Origin: Coix lacryma-jobi var. lacryma-jobi
Lineage: Eukaryota > Streptophyta > Magnoliopsida > Poales > Poaceae
Length of the DNA stretch: 64,000 nucleotides
Reading direction: 5' to 3'
Assembly (NCBI GenBank): GCA_009763385.1
Contig: CM019824.1
Location: 146,947,705 to 147,011,704, forward strand
Both the position numbers and the translations under genes were made by a program. Below, piece after piece: positions 34,439 through 45,774 of the stretch. Every line of letters starts with the position of its first letter. Position 1 is the stretch's first letter. The notes beneath the pieces were generated by a model. That model worked only from the letters and a program-made list of their open reading frames with translations. It was not told the origin of the DNA and made no database searches.

Positions 34439-35596
34439 CTAAAAGGGGAAACACACACCAAGCTCACCTCTCAACCGATTAAAGGTTGATTCGTCTAAAG
34501 GCTTGGTGAAAATATCAACCAGTTGATGATGAGTATCGACATGGCGAAGGTTGATATCACCCTTCTCCTGGTGGTCACGCAAAAAATGAAAGCGCACATC
34601 AATGTGTTTGGTCTTCGAGTGAAGCACGGGGTTCTTAGCAACGCTAATAGCACTCGTGCTGTCACAAAGCAAAGGAACACGAGTAAAGCTCAGACCAAAA
34701 TCACGCAAAGTGGCCATCATCCAGAGTAACTGGGAACAGCAGCTAGCCGCAGCAACATACTCAGCCTCTGTGGTAGACTGGGCGACACTAGACTGCTTGC
34801 GAGAAGACCACGAAACAAAAGAAGATCCAATAAACTGGCAAGTCCCAGAAGTGGACTTGCGCTCGATGCGACAACCAGCAAAATCAGCATCGGAATAACC
34901 GCAAAGGGAGAGGATGGAGGAAGCTGAATACCAAATCCCGAACTCAGGTGTGAAATGAAGGTACCTGAAAATCCGCTTCACCGCTTGACGGTGAGAAGTG
35001 CACGGCGATGCCTGAAAGTGCGCGCACAGACACACCGCGAACTGGATGTCCGGGCGTGTCGCCGTCAGGTAGAGCAGCGACCCGATCATGCTTCGGTACT
35101 CCTTCTGGTCCACTGCTTCTCTATCCTTGTCCGCATCTAGGGCAGTTGTCGTCGACATGGGTGTTGGAAGAGGCTTGGCCTCACCCATATCGAACCTCTT
35201 CAGCAAGTCCTTGGTGTACTTGCCCTGGTGCACGAACGTTCCTTCCCGGGATTGCTTGATTTGCAACCCGAGGAAAAACGTCAACTCGCCCATCATGCTC
35301 ATCTCAAACTCCCTGCTCATAGTATCTGCAAACTTGGCAACCAAAGCGTGAGAAGAACCACCGAAAATGATATCATCCACGTAAATCTGGACCAAGAGAG
35401 TATCAGTGCCTTGCTTGAGGAGAAAGAGCGTTTTATCTACACATCCCATTTTAAAACCCTTAGCAAGCAAAAAGGTTTTTAACCTATCATACCAGGCTCT
35501 AGGGGCTTGTTTCAAACCATACAAAGCTTTGTGAAGTTTAAAGACATGGTTCGGAAACTTGGGATTTTCGAAACCGGGGGGTTGTCTAACATACAC
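34439..35596 (-). pseudogene. pol: Sirevirus 2 Pol, RT palm and RNase H
   Basis: This 385-codon open frame is continuous in phase with 35600-36046; a single TAG at 35597-35599 separates them. It begins in RT with VYVRQPPGFENPKFPNHVF. The catalytic pair is in IYVDDIIFGGSSH. RNase H follows with CGYSDADFAGCRIERKSTSG, TEAEYVAAASCC, LCDSTSAISVAKNPVLHSK and a C-terminal LVDIFTKPLDESTF, ending CFPF. The length and end match a complete copia C-terminus. By comparison with Sirevirus 1, the stop replaces a Glu codon in the IEEEVYV segment. Confidence 0.9.
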
Positions 35597-35599
35597 CTC

Positions 35600-36046
35600 C
35601 TATTCTATGTAGCCGTTTAAGAAGGCACTCTTGACATCCATTTGAAAAAGTTTGAAACCTTTGGATGCAGCAAAAGCCAAGAGTATCCTAATAGCCTCCA
35701 AACATGCTACAGGAGCAAAAGTCTCCTCATAGTCTATCCCCTCCTTCTGACTATATCCCTGGGCTACGAGTCTGGCCTTGTTTCTGACAACATGGCCATC
35801 TTCTCCCTGTTTGTTTTTGAAAACCCATTTTGTCCCAATAGGATGACACTCAGAAGGTGGAGACACTAGAACCCAAACCCGATTTCTCTCAAAATTCTCA
35901 AGCTCCTCAAGCATGGCATTGACCCAATCCGGATCCGTCAAAGCGTGTCCAACATCCCGGGGTTCAAAATCAGCAACAAATGCAGAATGAGCAAAGTGAG
36001 AGATTTGCCTTGACCGGGTGACGCATTCGTCGATGCTGCCGATCAT
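35600..36046 (-). pseudogene. pol: Sirevirus 2 Pol, N-terminal part of RT
   Basis: The open frame covers DPDWVNAMLEELENFERN, KLVAQGYSQKEGIDYEETF-type RT blocks and the first catalytic Asp in FQMDVKSAFLNGYIE. It is in phase with its neighbours on both sides. Two stops separate it from 36077-37621: a TAG in place of the second Gln of the PPQQM segment, and TGA 36077-36079, which replaces the Arg codon seen in Sirevirus 1. Both are C-to-T type changes. Confidence 0.88.
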
Positions 36047-36076
36047 CTACTGAGGCGGGTGCTGGCGCTGAATGTG

Positions 36077-37621
36077 TCATGGAGCCCCCCTTGCCGAAGT
36101 GGCCTCCCCCTCAACAGCAGCTGGTGCCTCCCCGGGTACAAATGGTACCGCTTGAGGTGGCGCATCCCACGACCCCCAGGAAGAAGACGTGTCGGGGCCG
36201 TGTGTCGTCGTAGAAGCCGCTCTTTGTGGCACTGTAGGTGGAGGAGGTGCTGGGTCATCTATCCCTTCAGCACCTTCTTCTTCATCATCGAAAAGAGGCT
36301 CGCCAACCTCATGATCACTTGCACGCTCACAACGAGAAGAAGGACAAACCATGGTCTCGTCGAAGGTGACATCTGATGTCTCCATGACTCGGTTAGTGTC
36401 AAGGTTAAGTACACGATAAGCTCGAGTGTGAGTGCCATAACCCAAAAACACACCGTCAGAAGAACGAGACTCAAACTTGTCCAAGTTGCCCTTTTTGAGT
36501 ATAAAACAATGGCAACCAAAAACTCGAAAATAACTCACCTTGGGTAGTTTTCCAAAACGCAACTCATAAGAAGTCTTTTTCAAGAAGGCTCGGAGAAAAA
36601 TGCGATTGGAAATGTAGCATGCAGTGCTCATAGCTTCGGCCCAATATCGCCTAGGAGTCCTATGCTCATCGAGCATCGTCCTGGCCATTTCTACAAGGGT
36701 CCGATTCTTCCTCTCTACAACACCATTCTGAGGGGGTGTATAGGGGGAAGAAAACTGATGCTCTAAACCCAAAGAGTTACAAAACTTCTGAAAATCCGAA
36801 TTTTTAAATTCGGAACCATTATCACTCCGAATTGCTCGCATTGAGTTCAAAGGGAACTCGTTCTGAAGACGCAAAATCAGATTGCGAGCAAAGGAGAAAG
36901 TCTCGGTCTTCTCAGCTAAAAAGAAGACCCACGAATATCTCGAAAAGTCATCAACAACAACAAGCACATACCACTTCCCCCCAACCGAGCTCACCCGAGC
37001 CGGACCAACAAGGTCCTTGTGCAAAAGCTCTCCAGGGCGCTTGGTCATGACCTGAGTCACTGGATGGTGGGGAGCGGCAACCATCTTCCCATGTCTACAA
37101 GCGTGGCAAACAAGATCCTTCTCCATATGCAACTTGGGCAATCCTCGGATTAGGCCAAGTGAACTAATCCTTGCAAGCAAGTCGAAGCTCAAATGTCCAA
37201 GTCTCCTATGCCACTTCCAGAGATCAGAGGAGGAAGGTCCAGCCACAAGACAACGAAAAGTGCCAAAAGACTCCGAGAAATTCACACGAAAGACTTTTCC
37301 AAAGGGTGAAATCAAACACACAAGATTGCCCTGAGGATCCAAAATACGACTGAGATTCGGTTTAAAATGAATCTCATAGTCGTCGTCAAAGAGTTGCGAA
37401 AAAGAAAGAAGGTTAAAATGCAAGTTAGAAACAAGAGCAACATCGTGCAACACAAAGTGCTCATTAACTCGCACCGACCCACGAGACAACACTTTACCTT
37501 TGCTATTGTCGCCGAAGGTGATAAACTCCTTTCCGGCGACCGGACTAAGACTGGAGAACCACTTGGCGTTTCCGGTCATGTGCCTCGAACAACCAGAATC
37601 CACCAACCAAACGTTCTCCAA
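36077..37621 (-). pseudogene. pol: Sirevirus 2 Pol, protease and integrase
   Basis: This 514-codon frame starts MENVWLVDSGCSRHMTGNA, with the DSG active site of copia proteases intact. The integrase zinc site is HRRLGHLSF with CHACRHGK. The core carries the catalytic residues in KDLVGPARV (Asp), IRSDNGSEF (Asp) and PPQNGVVERKNRT (Glu), all present. The C-terminal segment includes GVFLGYGTHTRAYRV and a Pro-rich, acidic linker toward RT. The block is intact in itself; only later stops break the polyprotein. Confidence 0.92.
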
Positions 37622-37635
37622 TCGTTTAACCTACA

Positions 37636-38155
37636 TCAATAAAAAGACATAGGGTGAGCATACGGTCCAACACTGGGGTTAGTGAAGTAAGGGGAATACC
37701 AGTGTTGGGCTGGCTGCTCAAAAAAACGGTTAGCAGAAAAACCATTCCTAGCACGTCTACGAGAGGAGCGATCACCACGCTGAGGAAAACGTGGTCCGCT
37801 GGGGAAGGAGCGCTCACCGTGATACTCAAAACGCGGTGGGGAAAAGCGCTCAACTACAAAGCCACCGCCACGGGGTCCATTGCCCACAACTGCAGGCTCC
37901 CGCCGGGCATGCTCTCTACGATGCCTAGGCCTAGGAACTTGAGGCTCTGCATCTCTAGGCCTAGCATCTCTCCTCGGAGCTCTCCTCTGCCTTGGCCTGG
38001 GAACTTGAGGTTCTGGACCTCTGGGCCTAGCAGCACGTCTCTGAACATTTGGCGCATGTACATCATGGAGAGGATGGTACATGTCCGCATTGTTCATCTC
38101 CCTAGCACGGCGCGCCTCTCTCTTGCACCGAAAGCAGAACTCACTCAAGTGACCA
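37636..38155 (-). pseudogene. gag: Sirevirus 2 Gag, C-terminal part, truncated by the Tat insertion
   Basis: The frame begins at the Tat boundary with LSEFCFRCKREARRAREMNN, which is the end of the second zinc knuckle seen whole in Sirevirus 1. An Arg/Pro-rich stretch with repeated EPQVPRPR units follows, then NTGIFYFTN-like sequence leading to the protease in another frame. The remaining gag lies right of the Tat element, outside the window. Confidence 0.85.
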
Positions 38156-38851
38156 TGTTGGGGGAAAGGACCCTCGGCAGAAGCGCCGCTCGAACTGGTG
38201 CTCGAAATTAGCCCTCGCGCTACGCCTAATGTCCGTGCGAGGTCCCTCTCCCATCGGAGACCGTTACCCTGACCCCCGGACGCAGGGTCAACCCTCGTCC
38301 GTTGTTGTACTTCCGTGCAGGTCTAAGGCGACGGTCGCACTGCAAGAGACCTTCGCCGACTCACGACGCCACCTTCGCTTGGAGCGAAGGTCGAGGCGAC
38401 GCCACCTTCGCTTGGAGCGAAGGTCGAGGCAAGCGGCAAGTACGCGCTGCCCCAGAAGCAAGCGAAGCCAAAAATCCGGTGAGCGCGGCCGAAGGTCAGG
38501 ATCGCCGAAGGTAAAGACCGCCACACCTCTCCCCGAAGGTGAACAAGGGCCAGATGGCGGCGCGCTGGGGTGTGGCTGATTAGGGTTTCCGCGTCAGCCG
38601 TGTATGTACGCTTTTGCCCCTCCTCCCTGCGCGGAGGCGAGGAATCTTTCTTGTACCCTTTTGTAATTTGGCCCGTGCCCCTTGGCATTCCCTATAAATA
38701 CCAAGGGGATGAACAGTGTAAAGGGGGGACTTTTTTCGGGAAATTGAGCATCTTCCGCTTCCGCCTTACCTTCGCTACCGCTTCCGACACTTGGCCGCCT
38801 TCGCTCTTACCCCTGCACAAGTGCGGAGGTGAGGCAAGTGTGTTGCCAACA
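38156..38851 (+). repeat. 5' LTR of the Tat element
   Basis: It is 696 bp. Two copies of a 33-base unit (38371 and 38404) contain the near-perfect palindrome CCTTCGCTTGGAGCGAAGG, and further CGAAGGT words lie at about 38489, 38506 and 38533. A TATAAATA box lies at about 38693-38700. The first half resembles upstream promoter sequence without ORFs of note. Confidence 0.9.
38693..38700 (+). promoter_or_regulatory. TATA box of the Tat LTR
   Basis: TATAAATA lies about 190 bases upstream of the gag ATG, downstream of the CCTTCG palindromes. Confidence 0.65.
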
Positions 38852-38854
38852 GTT

Positions 38855-38872
38855 TGGCGCCGACCGTGGGGA
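38855..38872 (+). promoter_or_regulatory. Primer-binding site of the Tat element
   Basis: TGGCGCCGACCGTGGGGA lies three bases after the LTR end. It has the TGGCGCC start shared by plant gypsy PBSs; I am not certain which tRNA it pairs with. Confidence 0.8.
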
Positions 38873-38884
38873 TCGAAGTCTGGA

Positions 38885-40351
38885 ATGGCGGGAAACAGGA
38901 GAACACTTTCGACGAGGGACCAGCGCGTCGCTAGAGAGGCGGCGGCGGTGGTCCCGCCTGCCGAGGAAATTGCACAGCCCTCGGGAGGAGAGAATGTCAC
39001 CCCGGAACCCCAATCCCTGGGCCCCCAAGCCCGAGTGGCGACGCAGCCGCACCCACACACTTCGCGAGGAGAGGGAGAAGAAGAGGAGGTGGGCCTCGAG
39101 GCCCTCGAAAGGCTCGAGGCTGAGCTGCAAGAGAAGAAGAGGCGCCTGGAACAGCTCGAGAGGCATAACCGACTGCGCTCGATCAGACAGAGGGCAGACG
39201 AGGCCAGGGAGCAGCTTCGCCGTATGGAAGAATCCCTCGCTGCGGCAGAAGCCGAAGCCGAAGGCTGGAACAATGAGGAGATACCCCCGTTGCGAGAGGG
39301 GAACGAGGAGCCGAATCAAGATAACCTTCGTCACCATCCACCACCCCCACCACCACCAGTACACCCAGAGCCATATCCTGTGAGACACCCAAATTTCCGC
39401 CAACTCTACCCAGATGAGAGAGAACAAAACCTTCGCATTCAGCGAAGGCATCAGCAACACCAAATGTCGTACGACCCAAAGTCACCACTCTCCCAAATGC
39501 TCCAAACCCAGCCCTGGCCACCATGCTATAATCCACAAAACCTACCCCGCTATGATGGACTTTCCGACCCTCGCCAGTTCATCATGAGCTACGAAGCAGC
39601 GGTTGCCGCAGCAGGCGGTGACGAATCAACAATGGCAAAATCCTTTGTCATCATTATGCGAGACATCGCACAAACTTGGTACAGCAACCTTCGCCCCGGA
39701 ACAGTGGATTCCTGGGCCTCCCTCAGAGACAAGCTGTGTACCAATTTCAAGGGCATCACTCCAGCCCCGTCAAGCCCCATCGAGCTATTCAATTGCAAGC
39801 AAGAAGAACGCGAGCCGCTCCAAGATTACTGGCGAAGGTTCATTCAAATCAGAGCAAGGACCCCTGGGATATCTGACGAGGTTGTCATCCTCGCTGCAGT
39901 CAGTGGCCTGCGCCCAGGACCATGCTCCTCCAAATTTGCCAGAAAACCGGCAAACTCAATCGAGGAGTTGCATGAAATAATGGAAAGATACTGTAGAGCT
40001 GACATGGATTTCAGAGCGAAGTCCGACGCTCGGAGGTCTCAGCAGAGGCCACAGCCGAGGCCTCAACCGAGAGAAAGCAACCTTCGCCAAGAGCAAAGCA
40101 ACGTCGGTGCAATCAACAAAGCAACAAACTACGAACATCAAACACGGGACGCTCAGCACCCGAGCAGCCAAGCCCCGCAGGCTTTGCCACCTCCGCCGAA
40201 CGAGCGTTACCAGCAGCGAGATCCTGCCAAAATGTATTGTCACTTCTGTGGAATGGGAAAGGGGCACACAACAAAGCAATGCGAATGCTTCACCAAGGGA
40301 AAGGAATACCAGGAATCCAGAAAACCCCCCCGTCAGACTCCCGAACCATAA
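38885..40351 (+). CDS. gag: Tat Gag
   Basis: This is a 488-codon frame. I chose the ATG at 38885 (MAGNRRTLSTRDQ) just after the PBS, because the frame further upstream lies in the LTR. Residues about 65-130 form a highly charged coiled coil (LEALERLEAELQEKKRRLEQ). The capsid-type gag domain covers about 220-400, with LPRYDGLSDPRQFIMSYE, IAQTWYSNLRPGTVDSW, EEREPLQDYWRRFIQIR and AVSGLRPGP. A zinc knuckle, CHFCGMGKGHTTKQC, sits near the C-terminus; its spacing is C-X2-C-X5-H-X4-C, one longer than canonical. The frame appears intact. The protease frame overlaps its end in a different phase, which implies frameshifting or separate expression. Confidence 0.9.
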   Translation: MAGNRRTLSTRDQRVAREAAAVVPPAEEIAQPSGGENVTPEPQSLGPQARVATQPHPHTSRGEGEEEEVGLEALERLEAELQEKKRRLEQLERHNRLRSIRQRADEAREQLRRMEESLAAAEAEAEGWNNEEIPPLREGNEEPNQDNLRHHPPPPPPPVHPEPYPVRHPNFRQLYPDEREQNLRIQRRHQQHQMSYDPKSPLSQMLQTQPWPPCYNPQNLPRYDGLSDPRQFIMSYEAAVAAAGGDESTMAKSFVIIMRDIAQTWYSNLRPGTVDSWASLRDKLCTNFKGITPAPSSPIELFNCKQEEREPLQDYWRRFIQIRARTPGISDEVVILAAVSGLRPGPCSSKFARKPANSIEELHEIMERYCRADMDFRAKSDARRSQQRPQPRPQPRESNLRQEQSNVGAINKATNYEHQTRDAQHPSSQAPQALPPPPNERYQQRDPAKMYCHFCGMGKGHTTKQCECFTKGKEYQESRKPPRQTPEP

Positions 40352-41210
40352 ACCACACAAGAAAACCAAGCTTCCACCCACCAAATCCAACATACCACTA
40401 TACCCCCATAAACTACGGCCTACCTTCGCAACAACCCTCCTACACTCACCACCCACTCTACAACCAAACCCATTATCAGCCAACAACCACCCCACAACGC
40501 CAAAACCCACCTTACACAGTCACATACCCACCTACCCCCCAAAACCAAATTCCAACAACCCACCAAGCCACCAGCGCTCTGCCGCCACCACCGCCAATCC
40601 CCGCGTTACCAGCACCACCACCAGTGAAAGCCGAAGCCTCGAGCCAAACGACCATCAACAATCCAACTTCAACCTTCGGTGTGATTCTAGCTATCACCGG
40701 AGGTTCAAATGAGGACCATGGTAACAAACGGCAGAGGAAGGAACACGCCAGACGCGTTCACCACGTGGCCGTCGAAGGACCACATAAATTCGGTCGCTGG
40801 TCTCACATCCCCATAACCTTCGATTCCAGTGACATGAAGCTAAGAGATTACCCTCACACAGATGCTATGGTGATCGAAACCAACCTCGCCGGGTGGACTG
40901 TCACCAAAATACTGGTCGATACAGGAAGCTCCGCCGACATCTTGTTCGCTTCAACCTTCGACAGCATGAAGCTTGACAGGAACCTTCTGCAACCGGCCGA
41001 CAACCCCCTATACGGTTTCGGTGGTCAACAAGTGAGAGCCGTCGGGAAAATTTCTCTGCCCGTGACCTTCGGCGACCAAATCAACTGCAGGACGGAACAT
41101 ATAACATTTGACGTCGTCGACATGTTCTACCCATACAATGCCATTTTTGGCCGAGGGGTCACAAACGCGTTCAATGCGGTCATCCATCCCGCCTACCTAT
41201 GCATGAAACT
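40237..41210 (+). pseudogene. pol: Tat Pol, N-terminal part with aspartic protease, cut by the Tekay insertion
   Basis: This frame overlaps the end of gag in another phase. A Pro-rich linker precedes a clear aspartic protease: ILVDTGSSADILFAS holds the catalytic DTG, and YNAIFGRGVTNAFNA is the distal conserved block. At 41210 the Tekay element begins; the reading frame resumes in the same phase after 53934 once the duplicated AAACT is allowed for. Protease would cut the Gag-Pol precursor in the particle. Confidence 0.9.
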
Positions 41211-42369
41211 TGTAACACCTCTGGTGTTTAGCATGTAATTAACTTGACATATCATCATTATCATCTTTAAGCATCTTGATCATGTTTTCATGTGTATGCA
41301 TTTTGCTAAGTGTATCATTTTATGTGAAGTACCTCTATTGCAAAAACCCTAATTAGCCCACTTCTCTCTACAAGGGCAAAATGGTAATTTCACCTCTGTG
41401 CCTAGCTTTGTGCAATTCTTGTTCCTTTGGTGTCTTGAAGTTTTGTTGTGTTGGCCAAAGTTCAAAAATCAGAATTTGATTTCAAATCTTTTTGCAAAAC
41501 CCTGATTTCCAAACCCTGGATTTTATTCCTTTTTTTTGTGATTCAAAAATTATTTAAAATTTGGGATTGGTCCAAAAAGCAAAGTTGTAGATCTGTCAAA
41601 AAGAAACAACTTTGGTATTTACAAATTTTCAAGTTGCAGTACAAAGTTTTGAGTTATTTCAAATTCAATCAAACTCCAGTTTTTGTCCTCTTTTCAGTTT
41701 TCAAAATGAGTTCAAAAACAAATGAGTTTCAGGAAAAGTGTATAATAGCAAAGTTGTAGGTTTTGGCAAAATGAACAACTTCCATATTTGCAGATTTTCA
41801 AGTTTCAGTATAAAATCCAAAGTAATTTTGAATTGATTCAAATTTCAAAAGTGTTCCCTTTTCTGTTTTCAAATATTGTTCAAAAACTATTTCGAATTTG
41901 AAAATGTTCATATTAACAAAGTTGTAGATCTCGTTTTTCTGAGCAACTTTGATGTTTTGAGTTTTTGTCGCACAGTTCAAATTTTGGGAGTAATTTGCAA
42001 ATTTCTGAAACTGCTCAAAAGTCAAACCCTAGCCTAGTCTACTGTTCTTCTTCCCCGCGTAGAGGGGGGGGGGCCCCGGCCATGGCCAGCCCGCTGGCAA
42101 CCCGCGCGCCGCACGCCTGGCTGCTCCCCACGCGCCACCAACCTGCCGCCGCTGTTCCCTTGTCCCCTCCGCGCCCGCACGCGAGCGCTGACCCGCGCTC
42201 CCGTCCCCTACAGAGCCCTGCGCGCCGCCGCCGCGTGGCCATTGCCGGCCGAGCTTGCGCCCGAGCCCCGGCTCCACGCCAGTTTATCCGCCAGAGCGCA
42301 ATCGAGTGCGCACGCCCCCGCAAACCTCACCCGCGCAACCCCGAGGTCTCTACCGGCCCTGGCCGTGCC

Positions 42370-42377
42370 TATAAAAG
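42370..42377 (+). promoter_or_regulatory. TATA box of the Tekay-like LTR
   Basis: TATAAAAG sits in GC-rich sequence. It is conserved at 50853 in the other LTR and at 59645 in the solo LTR. Confidence 0.7.
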
Positions 42378-42734
42378 CCCCGCCGGAGCTCCGACCTCCC
42401 TCACTCATCTCCGCCACCGTGGCCAGGCCAGTCCAGTGCCTCCGCCGCTCCACAACCTAGCTCAGAAGCTCCGCCGCACCCTTGGGAAGTTTTCCCCTCC
42501 TCAATTTCACCTCCGACGCCTCCAGTTGCCCGGCGTAACCCCGTCTCTCCCATCTCCGGCGAAACGCCGGTAAGGCTCGGGTTGAGAAATACTCTCTCCC
42601 CGATCTTGATCATCTCCCTCCGACCCCCGTGTCGTGTTCCTCGGTTCCGTGCGACTCTGACCAGGCCCTTGCGGTCCCGTGTGTTGCGCAGGATCGCCGG
42701 AGCGCCGCTCGCCGCTCGCCGCCGAAGGAGCTCC

Positions 42735-42850
42735 ACCGAGCCTCACCCTCGAGCGCGTGTCGAGCCTCACCCTCGAGCACGTGTCGAGCCTCATTCCTCG
42801 AGCCTAACCCTCGAGCGCGTGTCGAGCCTCACCCTCGAGCCCTGCCTCCG
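42735..42850. repeat. Short tandem repeats of GAGCCTCACCCTCGAGC(G/A)CGTGTC type
   Basis: About five imperfect 24-base units with CTCGAGC and CGTGTCGAGCC words. The solo LTR has more units (60010-60165), so copy number varies. Confidence 0.8.
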
Positions 42851-45454
42851 ACACGTGGTAAGCACCCGAGGCCTCCGGCCTCTGCTTCCTTCTCCGTCTC
42901 GCCCGAGCCCGAGCCTCGGCGGACAGACCCTCACCACTTCGCTCGAGCCAGGCCTCGAGCGAACTCGTGCACCCTCCGCTTCGTCGAGCCAGGCCTCGAA
43001 CGGAGTACTCACTTCTCGTTTCGCCCGAGCCCTTCATAGAAGGAGCACAGTGCTCTTTTCTTTTTCTGAGAGTTGTGAATAGTGTTCTGTTTTCTCTTTT
43101 TTGTGTGAATTAATCTGTTGTTCTTTAAATGCTGAGAAAATTATGGTATGCTCCTTGCACTGTGTAGTATTTTATAAAAATGTGAAACTTGACTTTTCCG
43201 CAAGAATTTGAAAATGTAAAATTCCCCTTTTATTTGAAAAATGAAGGTTTTGGTATTTTTGGGGAGTGATCTATAACTCCAAAAATCTGGAGATAAATTT
43301 TTATGTGCTAGTTATGCCTTTCTGAGTCTCTGGTGAAATTTTGAAGTCTTTTGGAGCAAGTTGATTTTTGAGCTTTATTTTAATTAAGGAATAGTGCCTT
43401 TTGTTAATTAATGTCTAGATTTAATTGAGCACCATAATGACCTCCAAAAATTATAAAATTTGTTTTGCCATCTATTTTTACCACAACAAACTTGTGTGAT
43501 TAATTTGGTAATTTTTGGAGCATCTTCATAAAATGACCTTTTTAAATAATTAAGAAAAATAGAGAAAGGTGATTAGGGTTAGTGTTGAATGCTCTGTGAT
43601 GTGACTTTTGGATTGATTGATGTTCATAGACCCCTACCCTTTGGTCTATGATGTTGTGATGCTATGTTTGGTGGATGCTTTGGATAGTTATGATAAAGTC
43701 TAGTTTAGTCAATTTTTGCTTAAGGAAGAAATGGTTACCTTTTATGCTCAACCTAGATTTCGATTATGCCTTGCCTAAGAGTAATCTTGAATCTGTGGTA
43801 TTGTCTTGCACCTTAAGTCCATATCATCATTCTCATGAGCATTCATCATTGCATCCGTATAGTTGACGAAGAAGGCCCTGAAGTCGAGGTAGCCACCGAA
43901 GGATCTGTCCCCGAGTCGATTCCGAGCTCCGACAGCTACACCTACCCCGAGTCTGCTCTTTTTGCCATCCAAGGCAAGCCCCGGTGCATTTAACCCTTTC
44001 CTTGAATTTATAAATGTTTCCTTAAATGTCTTTGAGTTAAATTGTTGCATTAGGTTGATAGGAGTTGAGTGAAATCCTATCTGATGCATTATCTACCTTG
44101 ACCAATGATACACCCGATACCTGCTTTTCAAAAACTATTTGCAAAATGCTTAGCAATGCTATATGATAGATTTGCAATAAAAATGCCAATTTCAAAGTGT
44201 GATCACTTTAAGAATATTTATGGGAATTTCTGGTTTACTCCCACTATTGGCTAAGTATCTGATCCGTACTTAGTCAATGGGAAGGAGAGGTTGTCCTTGC
44301 GTACGGTGCCGTCATGTTGTAGTCCGGGACTCAACAGTTGACACCGACCGGGACAGGGTTGAAAAACTGACAGGACCTGTACTCTTGGGTTAGAGTCCCG
44401 AGGTGCTTGTCGCTGGCTGGAAAATTTAGGGACCACCTGTATGGGGGCCTGATTGACTAAGACTTGCAACTATTCACATACTACGGAAAGCTTCGGCTCC
44501 GAGGAATCCTTTATTGGACCGACAACCGCGCACTGGGAGTGGAGAGATGGCGGAAGTAGCATGTACCCACGTGGGTTAGAGTCCCGGATTGGAGTGGTGT
44601 ACTGTACTTCCGGGTGGCGTAGGACCGGGCCCAATCTTGGAGGAATCGTGGTAGACGAGTTGGCATATGCAAGCTTGGGTGCTACATATCCAGTGTGGAT
44701 AGGGACCCTCAGCTGAGTATTATTTATCCGGATTAACGCTGCTCCTCGGTTATGGAGACTTAGTCACTGACTGTCAACAGGGAGTGGTTCTCAACTAGGA
44801 ATGTTTTGAAAAGTAAAATGAATCAAGGATTATGATGGAACAAGGAATACCGAATCTTTCAAAATTAAAATAAAGTTTACCAAAAATGCTTTTCTGCAAA
44901 ATACTTGAACTTGCTTAAAGCCTTACCTTGACTACCCTAAGCCTGCATTCCTGAGTCTTCTCCCTTTTTCTTTAGTCGGGTAAGTCTTGTTGAGTACCTT
45001 TGTACTCAGGGTTCTTTTACCCATGTTGCAGGTATGGCAGATTCCTCAGTATGCCTTGGACCCTGCTGTGTGACTGTTGTTCAGGAAGAGGCCGATGAGG
45101 CCGATGAGTGATTATTCACCCTCGGGCTGGGTGATGTATCTTTATCTTTTAGTTGTTGTCATCTGCTACCCTGCCAACTCTATTTGAACTAGGGTCTGTA
45201 ATAACTTCACTTTAAGTTCATGTTGAACACTGGTTTGTAAAACTATTGTTATTTAAGTCTTCCGCTATTTACTCCGATGTTATTTGTCAAAATGTTCAAG
45301 AGATTGTAACTGAATTGTGAGCTGATCCTGCGGACACCGGGCACTGATGTAGCCCAGTGGCGAACCCGGTCTTAATCTCTTGGCTGTACAGATCGACTGT
45401 CAGTGGTTGATAGTGATCAGTGGGCCATGGGATTAGGGTCGTTACGTCACAGAG

Positions 45455-45466
45455 TGGTATCAGAGC
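45455..45466 (+). promoter_or_regulatory. Primer-binding site of the Tekay-like element (initiator tRNA-Met)
   Basis: TGGTATCAGAGC lies three bases after the 5' LTR, a perfect match to the complement of the 3' end of plant initiator tRNA-Met. Confidence 0.95.
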
Positions 45467-45774
45467 ATCTCACTACGACGTTGCAATCTTTTTGCGAAAA
45501 CTTCAAAAGGTTTTTAAGTCCAAAAACTAAACTTGACTATTTTGAGTCCAAATTGCTTCTCTCATCTCATCTTGTCTTTGGCAACTAGTAGCAAGACAAC
45601 TTATATAAGCCCTATGTACCTTACCTTAGTAGTTGCATTGCCTTGTTCCGTAGGAACGAATCATGCATCATGTCATAATCACTTAAGATAATAACTTCCT
45701 CTCTAAGTCGGTTGGGTTAGTATGCCTTTACCTTTTCTTGCTAGCCTTTCTCACCTATAACCTCTTGTCCAGAT

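Larger units (their letters stand above)
30800..38155 (-). mobile_element. Sirevirus 2, 3' part (left portion visible), cut by the Tat element
   Basis: The minus-strand order is gag C-terminus (to 38155), protease-integrase, RT, RNase H, non-coding 3' region, PPT and LTR (30800-32874). GAGTG (30795-30799) is the left flank; its partner and the 5' LTR lie beyond the window because the Tat element starts at 38156 and does not end here. Pol is much better preserved than in Sirevirus 1: one frame with a few stops. Confidence 0.92.
41211..45451 (+). repeat. 5' LTR of the Tekay-like element
   Basis: It is 4241 bp, from TGTAACACCTCTGG to TTACGTCACA. It contains AT-rich imperfect repeats built on CAAAGTTGTAG (41580-41960), a GC-rich promoter part with TATAAAAG at 42370-42377, CTCGAGC-rich short repeats (42735-42850), a possible 122-base intron (42570-42691), AT-rich sequence, and conserved islands at 43863-43983, 44453-44716 and 45032-45112. 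The overlapping GC-rich ORFs at 42029-43082 are composition effects. Confidence 0.95.

Noticed and set aside
42029..43082. Several overlapping GC-rich ORFs up to 202 codons on both strands in the Tekay LTR
   Set aside because: They overlap on both strands, are Ala/Pro/Arg-rich from GC composition, cross the promoter and the candidate intron, and match no family. The solo LTR has a different sequence here.
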